Positions 16,695 through 21,732 of a DNA stretch of 21,732 nt are shown here, in pieces; the stretch's first letter is position 1; the number at the start of each line of letters is the position of its first letter. The DNA comes from CAYQQU01 sp964419545 (GTDB taxonomy: Bacteria > Bacteroidota > Bacteroidia > Chitinophagales > Saprospiraceae), in NCBI GenBank assembly GCA_964419545.1, contig CAYQQU010000083.1, positions 1 to 21,732 of the forward strand, written 5' to 3'. Both the position numbers and the translations under genes were made by a program. Below the pieces are notes generated by a model. That model had not been told where the DNA came from. It ran no database searches and saw only the letters and a list, made by a program, of their open reading frames with translations.

Positions 16695-16876
16695 TAACCC
16701 GGATGATTCAATGGAATCCTCTATTGCGAAGCCAAACCGGACGCCATTCTTGCGTTTGCTCGTCTAGCGATACTCACTGTATGCGGGGATACCTGCTGCG
16801 GCAGGCGTGTCGCCCTCCTGCGCGAACGCAGGCCTGACAACCGTCATGATGTAGCACCCGTAAATAATCCGGGTTA
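16695..16876. repeat. ~181-bp inverted-end element, copy 1
   Basis: Begins with TAACCCGGAT (16695-16704) and ends with its reverse complement ATCCGGGTTA (16867-16876). The ends match over 14 of 16 positions. A diverged copy of the same length lies at 20006-20186. Shared internal blocks are CTATTGCGAAGCCAAACCG (16721) and GCAGGCGTGTCGCCCTCC (16801), and a CCTGCTGCxGCAGG palindrome is conserved just before the latter. It encodes no protein. It fills the region upstream of the flavin-reductase gene. Confidence 0.72.
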
Positions 16877-16880
16877 AAAA

Positions 16881-16908
16881 GGGGAGCAAAACCAAAGTTT
16901 TGCTCCCC
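16881..16908 (-). terminator. Strong intrinsic terminator for the LVIVD propeller gene
   Basis: A perfect 12-bp stem (GGGGAGCAAAAC / GTTTTGCTCCCC) with a 4-base loop begins 14 bases past the minus-strand stop codon. Read in the gene's direction it is followed by TTTTT. The T-run is the strip between the stem and the repeat element end at 16876. An A/T-rich flank on the other side may let it work in both directions. Confidence 0.85.
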
Positions 16909-16921
16909 TTTTATTATAGTT

Positions 16922-19285
16922 CTACCGCCCTTTTACCAGCTGGACCGTCGCCCCGGATTCCAGCCTGGCAAAATAAAAGCCGTTCGGCAGATCAGCGCCC
17001 AGTACGACAGTTTGTTGCCCGTTAGCCAACCGAATGCGGTCCACCTGCCGGCCGGTCGCATCGATTACGTCCAGATAGGTATTCGGATAATCGGCCGGAA
17101 GCCGGATGGTCACCTGGTCGGAAAAAGGATTGGGAAAAGCTTGCAGTTCGGCCGGCAGTGCGATTTCGCCGGTGCTCGTAGCGGCATCGTCGATCACCAG
17201 GAAATCGTCGACGGCCGCTTCCACGATATGTCCGGAGTTCGCCAGGTCGCTCGTTTCGAAGATGATCTGCACCTGTGCGTTCAGCTGGATAAATTCGCCC
17301 AGGTGAAATTCCGACAGCGGCCGCCAGGCGCTGGTCGATTCGGTGATTTCTTCCAGGACGACGGTCGTCTGGCCGTTGGTGACGGATACGACCAGGGCGT
17401 CGTTGGGCGGATCGCCCGTGCCGCCGTCGTTGTAAAACCAGGTTCGGTAGGAGAGGCGGGCGTCCTGATAGTCGGTGAGGTCCATCACCGGAGAGATGAG
17501 GCGCACTACGCCGTCGTCGACGTCATCGGTGCCCCCGCTGCCGCCGCCGTTGCCGGTGACGTAGCACTGGTTGCCGAAATCCTGCGGGGCGTCCTGTCCG
17601 GGGTTGGCGATGGCGCCCTCGAAATTCGTGCCAACGGGCGCGCCGCGTTCCCAGCCGCCGCTGGTGGCGCCGATGGTTTCGGTGGTCCAGCCCAGGTCGA
17701 AAACGAAGGCGTCGCGATAGCCGCGCTGCATGGGCACGGTGACAGGCGTTCCCTGATTAATGGCGAAGTTCTCGATTTCCGCAAAATAGCCCCAGCTGGC
17801 GGCATACAAGTCGTAAAGCCCCTCGAAAACATTGATCAGGAAGAAGTTGCCGTCAGCGTTGGCGCCTGTTTCGTACTCACTCTGTTCTCCGATCAGCAAC
17901 ACCTCGGCAAAGGGCACGGGGTCGCCGTCGGTATCGGTCACGGTCGCGCCCATCAGATTGAAAGGAACCAGCGGTTCCAGCTCCACGTCGAGCACGGTTA
18001 CCTCGCCGTTGACGAGGGTGGCGTCCACTGTCTTCGTTGCGTATCCGGAGCGTCCGAATGTCACGGAAAAAGTACCGGGCAGCGCCTGCCCCGTAGCGTA
18101 TTCGCCAAGGGCGTCACTATTGGCGAGGTTGGGCTGTTCCGACAAGATGGTGACCTCTACATTGTTGATGGGGGCGCCGCTATTGGCGTTCGTCACCTTG
18201 CCTTCCAGCCAGGCAGCGCGCACGTAGTCGGGTTCCAGTACGTACAGTCCGCTATTGATGTCGGAGACCAGCACCAGGCCGGAGGGCAGGAAAGGATAAG
18301 CGCCCCAGGCGCCGAAAAAGCCGCCGTCGGGACCGAAGAAGGTGTCGAAATTGCCCACCTCGATGAGGTTTTCGGGGCGCGAAGCGTCGACTATGATGCC
18401 GCCGTCGGTGTAATAGGAGATGATCAGGTAGTCGTTCCAAACGTGAACATTGTGCGGAATGACGCCGGAGCCCAGGGAGTTTACGGGCCGGAATTCATCG
18501 AGCTCCCGGATGTCGTTAAGGTTGGAAATATCGTAGGCCGCCACCGGCGCGTTGGCGCGCTCGTCGGTGGTGAATACGACATTGCCGTCATCGCTCAGCC
18601 AGGCGTTATGGGTGAAATCGAAGGGCGTGGGCTGGCTGGCCAGCGACAAAGGGTCCTGCTTGTCGCTGACATCGTAGATGCCCAGAGTCCCGGCGTTGAT
18701 CTGCGAGGAGTACATCAGGTTGTTCCGGACGTAAACGTCATGAGCATAAATGCTGGGCGCCGGGCCGACGAATTGGGGGACGCCCGGCTCGGAAAAGACA
18801 TCGATGAAGAGGACGCCGCCGGCATTGACGTTGCAGCCGGCAAGGTAGCAATAGCCGAACTCATCGATGTAGAGGTTATGGCAGGTGCTGAGCTGGCCCA
18901 GTCCGGGCAGGTCGGGCCGCCAGTTGTACCAATCGATATCCTCCGGAAGGCCCGACAGGTCGATGACCAGCAACCCTTCATTGGTGCCGGGCTGGTCGGT
19001 GGTGACGTACGCGAAATTTTCCCAGGTCTTGATGTCGCGCCAGGTTGAATTCTCGCCAGGAATAAAGGCAACTTCTTCGGGACTAGCCGGATCGGCCAGG
19101 CTGACGATGGAAGTGCCGTCGACCAGGCCGACGATGGCGTATTCCGTGCCGTCGGGCGCTGTCCAACCCCAGATGTCGTTGGCTTCCGAATTGTAAGATA
19201 ATTGCCCGACCAGACTCATGTTGAGCTGACCGAAGCTTTGAACGGCAAAAAATAGTGAAAAGAGTAAAATGGTAGTTTTTTTCAT
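16922..19285 (-). CDS. Choice-of-anchor B LVIVD propeller protein with T9SS sorting domain
   Basis: A 787-residue secreted protein. The start at 19285 is chosen because the signal peptide begins there (MKKTTILLFSLFFAVQSFGQ); an in-frame ATG at 19342 would add 19 polar residues in front. Residues ~20-350 are the choice-of-anchor B propeller, with LVIVD-type repeats (YAIVGLVDGTSIVSL, GLLVIDLSGLP, LMYSSQINAGTLGIYDVSD, NAWLSDDGNVVFTTDE). Two carboxypeptidase-regulatory-like beta domains follow (~353-440 and 440-520), then a jelly-roll/MAM-like domain (~523-698). The final ~80 residues are a type A T9SS sorting domain (FPNPFSDQVTIRLP ... LPNGFYFARLESG), which sends the protein through the type IX system to the cell surface. 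The binding target is unknown. The gene is monocistronic, with its own terminator. Confidence 0.88.
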   Translation of the reverse strand: MKKTTILLFSLFFAVQSFGQLNMSLVGQLSYNSEANDIWGWTAPDGTEYAIVGLVDGTSIVSLADPASPEEVAFIPGENSTWRDIKTWENFAYVTTDQPGTNEGLLVIDLSGLPEDIDWYNWRPDLPGLGQLSTCHNLYIDEFGYCYLAGCNVNAGGVLFIDVFSEPGVPQFVGPAPSIYAHDVYVRNNLMYSSQINAGTLGIYDVSDKQDPLSLASQPTPFDFTHNAWLSDDGNVVFTTDERANAPVAAYDISNLNDIRELDEFRPVNSLGSGVIPHNVHVWNDYLIISYYTDGGIIVDASRPENLIEVGNFDTFFGPDGGFFGAWGAYPFLPSGLVLVSDINSGLYVLEPDYVRAAWLEGKVTNANSGAPINNVEVTILSEQPNLANSDALGEYATGQALPGTFSVTFGRSGYATKTVDATLVNGEVTVLDVELEPLVPFNLMGATVTDTDGDPVPFAEVLLIGEQSEYETGANADGNFFLINVFEGLYDLYAASWGYFAEIENFAINQGTPVTVPMQRGYRDAFVFDLGWTTETIGATSGGWERGAPVGTNFEGAIANPGQDAPQDFGNQCYVTGNGGGSGGTDDVDDGVVRLISPVMDLTDYQDARLSYRTWFYNDGGTGDPPNDALVVSVTNGQTTVVLEEITESTSAWRPLSEFHLGEFIQLNAQVQIIFETSDLANSGHIVEAAVDDFLVIDDAATSTGEIALPAELQAFPNPFSDQVTIRLPADYPNTYLDVIDATGRQVDRIRLANGQQTVVLGADLPNGFYFARLESGATVQLVKGR

Positions 19286-19438
19286 GGTGCCGGTATTGAA
19301 AATATGGTTTGTTGACTTATTTGTGGTAAACCCTGAAAACAAAAGCGCGGTCTGGGTTTTACGGGAGTGGATGGGTTTGCAGCGAGGCGCATCCTCCGGT
19401 TTCCGGGAAGATGGCTAAAAATAGGAAAGTGAATCGCT

Positions 19439-19864
19439 TTACGACCGGTCGATGATCGCCATTGTTAACCGGCTGACACAAATCAAGCGCTCCGCTTCGT
19501 CTCGGATGTCGATATTCCAGACGTGCAGGCGGCGCCCCAGCCGCAACGGACGGGCTTCTCCGTAGACGAACCCCTCCCGCACGGAACGCAGGTGGTTGGC
19601 GTTGATTTCCACCCCGACTGCAGCCCGGCGGTCCACTTCGTCCAGGCACAGATAACTCGCGACGCTGCCGATCGTCTCGGCCAGCACCGCCGACGCCCCG
19701 CCGTGCAGGATGCGCATGGGCTGCACCGTCCGGTCGTCTACTGGCATGCGCGCCCGGAGAAAGTCTTCGCCGGATTCGGTAAATTCAATACCCAGATGAG
19801 CCACCATGGTGCCTTGCCCGCTCTGATTCAGCCGCTCAATGGTGAAAGGTTGTTTCCAGATCAT
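19439..19864 (-). CDS. Hotdog-fold acyl-CoA thioesterase, YdiI/MenI-like
   Basis: A 141-residue single-domain hotdog protein that closely follows the E. coli YdiI (MenI) pattern from the first residues: MIWK, TMVAHLGIEFTESGEDFLRARMPVD, QPMRILHGGASAVLAETIGS, GVEINANHLRSVREG, PLRLGRRLHVWNI. Histidine 54 with the two following glycines and glutamate 63 (the catalytic acid position in YdiI) are present. YdiI-type enzymes hydrolyse 1,4-dihydroxy-2-naphthoyl-CoA in menaquinone synthesis, and also other aryl- or acyl-CoAs. No other men gene is nearby, so the menaquinone role is a suggestion and I leave the symbol blank. A G-rich tract lies 70-115 bp upstream of the start. Confidence 0.86.
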   Translation of the reverse strand: MIWKQPFTIERLNQSGQGTMVAHLGIEFTESGEDFLRARMPVDDRTVQPMRILHGGASAVLAETIGSVASYLCLDEVDRRAAVGVEINANHLRSVREGFVYGEARPLRLGRRLHVWNIDIRDEAERLICVSRLTMAIIDRS

Positions 19865-19932
19865 ATTTCGCTGTAATAAATTTTTCTTCTAAACGCCGCA
19901 ATGGCTTCATTGGTTGTTAGCTGCATTTTCAG

Positions 19933-19977
19933 CCCCCACACCCACACCCACCCACACCCTAACTCAAACCCAAACCC
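19933..19977 (-). other. G-quadruplex-capable tract upstream of the thioesterase gene
   Basis: On the minus strand this is a run of short G-tracts (GGGTGTGGGTGGGTGTGGG and neighbours, seven GGG or longer runs in 45 bases) separated by 1-9 bases. On the plus strand it is a CCCACA-type imperfect short repeat. It lies in the 426-bp gap 19865-20290, in the strand sense of the thioesterase leader or promoter. The rest of that gap holds repeat copy 2 and the rmuC leader. Confidence 0.6.
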
Positions 19978-20005
19978 ATTTACTATCTTTATTCGCTGAA
20001 TGGTT

Positions 20006-20186
20006 CAACCCCGATGATCCACGGATCCATCTATTGCGAAGCCAAACCGCCCGCCATGCTGCGCCGCTCCCTCACCGTATCTATGGAGATACCTGCTGCA
20101 GCAGGCGTGTCGCCCTCCGGTGCGAACGCGAGAATGGCAATCATTTTGGCTTCTCATGACGAAGAGCCCAGGAATAATCCGGGTTT
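20006..20186. repeat. ~181-bp inverted-end element, copy 2
   Basis: The diverged partner of the element at 16695-16876, in the same orientation: left end AACCCCGATGATCC (one change in the core), shared blocks CTATTGCGAAGCCAAACCG at 20031 and GCAGGCGTGTCGCCCTCC at 20101, a perfect CCTGCTGCAGCAGG palindrome, and right end ATCCGGGTTT at 20177. It sits between the divergently transcribed thioesterase and rmuC genes, so it may influence one or both promoters. Confidence 0.7.
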
Positions 20187-20290
20187 AAATTATCTGCTTT
20201 CGAGCGGGTATCAATCGTATCCTGCCTGTCGCCGCTTCGGGCCGCGGGGTAGAAGAAATGGATTAAATCATTGGTAATCAATGTATTTGT

Positions 20291-21643
20291 ATGGCAGCGC
20301 TTAACGATCCGATTCTCATTTCATTTTTGTTCCTGCTGCTGGGTTTAGTGATCGGCGGACTCACCGGCTGGCTGGTCGCCAAGTTTCGCCTCTACCGGCG
20401 GGCGGTAGAGCAAACAGAGGTGGAGGCTTCCTACGTGCGCCGGGAATTGCACGAAAACCTGGAACGCCAGGCGGATATCCTGCGGGACGATCTGCGGGAA
20501 AAGGAGGAAGAACTCAAAATGCTGACCGGCCGCCTCGCCGGGCAGGAACAGCTGATAGCCGGTATGGAGGAGAAGCTTTTTGATCAAAAACAGGAACTGG
20601 AGCGGTTGCAGGAGCGCTTCCGGCAGGAATTCGAAAATGTCGCCAACCGGCTGCTGGAGGAAAAAAGCCGCAAGTTTACCGATCAGAACCAGCGACAGCT
20701 CCAGGATCTGCTGGAGCCGCTGCGCGAAAAGATCAAAACGTTCGAAGCGGGCGTCGAGCGGCGCTTCCTGGAAGAAACCAAAGATCGCGTTTCCTTAAAG
20801 AAAGAGATCGAACACCTGCGCCTGCTCAACCAGCAGCTCAGCCAGGACGCTACCAATCTGGCGGACGCCCTCAAAGGAGAAAATAAAACGCAGGGCGACT
20901 GGGGCGAATGGCAGCTCGAACTCCTGCTGGAGCGGGCCGGCCTCGCCAAAGGCGTTCACTACCAGGTGCAGCCGAGCTATACCGACCAGGACGGCCGCCG
21001 CAAACGCCCCGACGTTGTGATCAACCTTCCGGAAAACAAACACCTGATCATCGACTCCAAAGTTTCACTCGTGGCTTACGAACAGTTTTTTAACGCCACC
21101 GAAGAAGCCGACCGCCGGCGCTACCTGCGCGCTCATCTCGATAGCCTGCGTCGCCACGTGCGTGAACTCGGCCGGAAAAATTACCAGCAACTCGAACAGC
21201 TGTACGCACCCGAATACCTGCTGCTATTCGTCCCGGTCGAACCCGCCTTTACCGCTGCCTTGCGGGAAGACAATCGCCTTTTCCTCGACGCGCTCGATCA
21301 GAACATCGTCCTCGTCTCGACTTCGACCCTGCTGGCTACCCTGCGCACCGTCGCTTTTATCTGGAAACAGGAAAAACAGAAACGCAACGTCCTGGAGATC
21401 GCCCGCCAAAGTGGCTTGCTCTACGATAAACTCTGCAATTTCGTAGCCGACCTCCAGGCCGTGGGGCAGCGCCTCGATCAGGCCCGGCAGGCGCACCACC
21501 AGGCTATGAACCGGTTGCTGGAATCGCGCCGTTACGGCGATACCCTGCTGGGGCGCGCCGAGCGCATTCGCGAACTGGGCGCCAAAACCTCAAAGCTGCT
21601 GCCGAAAGAATTGCTGCCCACTGAAGGGGAAGAGGAAGAGTGA
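20291..21643 (+). CDS. rmuC: DNA recombination protein RmuC
   Basis: A 450-residue RmuC-family protein. An N-terminal membrane anchor (~10-30, LISFLFLLLGLVIGGLTG) is followed by a long coiled coil (~35-190). Then comes the conserved RmuC core: QGDWGEWQLELLLERAGL at ~199, RRKRPDVVINLPENKHLIIDSKVSL near 237-262, and the LLLFVPVEPAFTAAL and TLLATLRTVAFIWKQEKQ blocks. The core resembles a restriction-endonuclease-like nuclease fold (PDVVI... DSKVS). In E. coli RmuC limits recombination at inverted repeats, but its biochemistry is poorly known. The start at 20291 is the first ATG before the membrane anchor. It is transcribed alone. Confidence 0.93.
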   Translation: MAALNDPILISFLFLLLGLVIGGLTGWLVAKFRLYRRAVEQTEVEASYVRRELHENLERQADILRDDLREKEEELKMLTGRLAGQEQLIAGMEEKLFDQKQELERLQERFRQEFENVANRLLEEKSRKFTDQNQRQLQDLLEPLREKIKTFEAGVERRFLEETKDRVSLKKEIEHLRLLNQQLSQDATNLADALKGENKTQGDWGEWQLELLLERAGLAKGVHYQVQPSYTDQDGRRKRPDVVINLPENKHLIIDSKVSLVAYEQFFNATEEADRRRYLRAHLDSLRRHVRELGRKNYQQLEQLYAPEYLLLFVPVEPAFTAALREDNRLFLDALDQNIVLVSTSTLLATLRTVAFIWKQEKQKRNVLEIARQSGLLYDKLCNFVADLQAVGQRLDQARQAHHQAMNRLLESRRYGDTLLGRAERIRELGAKTSKLLPKELLPTEGEEEE

Positions 21644-21657
21644 ACCCACCGCGGGTT
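21643..21657 (+). terminator. Weak hairpin after rmuC
   Basis: AACCC (21643-21647) and GGGTT (21653-21657) can pair around a 5-base loop immediately at the rmuC stop codon, followed by only a TTTGG tail. It is too short to be a confident terminator. Confidence 0.22.
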
Positions 21658-21686
21658 TGGTCATCGCCCTGCAAAGTTTTCGGCTC

Positions 21687-21732
21687 AGAGCTTGTTTGGA
21701 GGTAGTGCTTTTGAAGCGAAAAACTCAGATTT
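21687..21732. repeat. Palindromic MITE-like element, second copy (cut by window end)
   Basis: These 46 bases are identical to 96-141, including the whole 20-bp terminal repeat and the next 26 internal bases, in the same orientation. The element is cut off by the window edge. It lies 43 bp after rmuC, preceded by CTC in the same CTN context as the first copy. Confidence 0.85.

Noticed and set aside
17012..19048. A 678-residue open frame antisense to the LVIVD propeller gene
   Set aside because: The opposite strand encodes clear domains, a signal peptide and a sorting domain. The antisense translation is low-complexity (Val, Gly, Asp rich) and has no recognisable fold; it is a by-product of GC-rich codon use.
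19326..19362. Inverted repeat GTAAACCC / GGGTTTTAC between the thioesterase and propeller genes
   Set aside because: Needs a bulged base and a 20-base loop, and has no T-tract; a role as terminator or operator cannot be supported.

Overview
The window looks like chromosome of a GC-rich, multicellular-type member of the Bacteroidota, most likely a Saprospiria/Lewinella-like lineage. The main clues are a type IX secretion (T9SS) C-terminal sorting domain, a choice-of-anchor B LVIVD propeller, a dockerin-like secreted serine protease, start sites without Shine-Dalgarno sequences, and the CHAT/STAND gene set. This placement is inferred from protein families; no rRNA or tRNA gene was recognised.

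Layout. Positions 1-475 hold no convincing gene but carry a complete 164-bp palindromic repeat (96-259). The first half of a second copy begins at 21687 and runs off the window end. Positions 476-8340 are a tight three-gene plus-strand unit: a CHAT-domain putative cysteine protease, a membrane-anchored nSTAND1-type ATPase that overlaps it by 4 bp, and 18 bp later a 1,315-residue exported WG-repeat protein. I read this as a candidate signalling or cell-suicide/conflict system, with a periplasmic sensor (WG), a transmembrane NTPase switch (STAND) and a cytoplasmic protease effector (CHAT). Positions 8341-8451 are an inverted-repeat-rich regulatory region. It is followed by a second plus-strand operon (8452-13833): an MMPL/RND exporter, a LolA-like lipoprotein-sorting family protein, an outer-membrane beta-barrel protein and an alpha/beta-hydrolase. 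These look like an envelope transport module, probably for lipid or lipoprotein cargo.

From 14055 the genes are single units: a secreted trypsin-like protease with a dockerin-like tail (+), a flavin-reductase-family protein (-), a T9SS-exported LVIVD propeller protein (-) with a strong terminator, a YdiI/MenI-like hotdog thioesterase (-), and RmuC (+).

The intergenic DNA is unusually rich in short structured repeats. There are three kinds: the 164-bp palindrome, a ~181-bp element with TAACCCGGAT-type inverted ends (two diverged copies), and a 69-bp inverted-repeat element. In addition, the end motif TAACCCGGAT/ATCCGGGTTA occurs alone at three gene ends, two of them overlapping the stop codon. 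A G-rich tract able to form a G-quadruplex lies upstream of the thioesterase gene.
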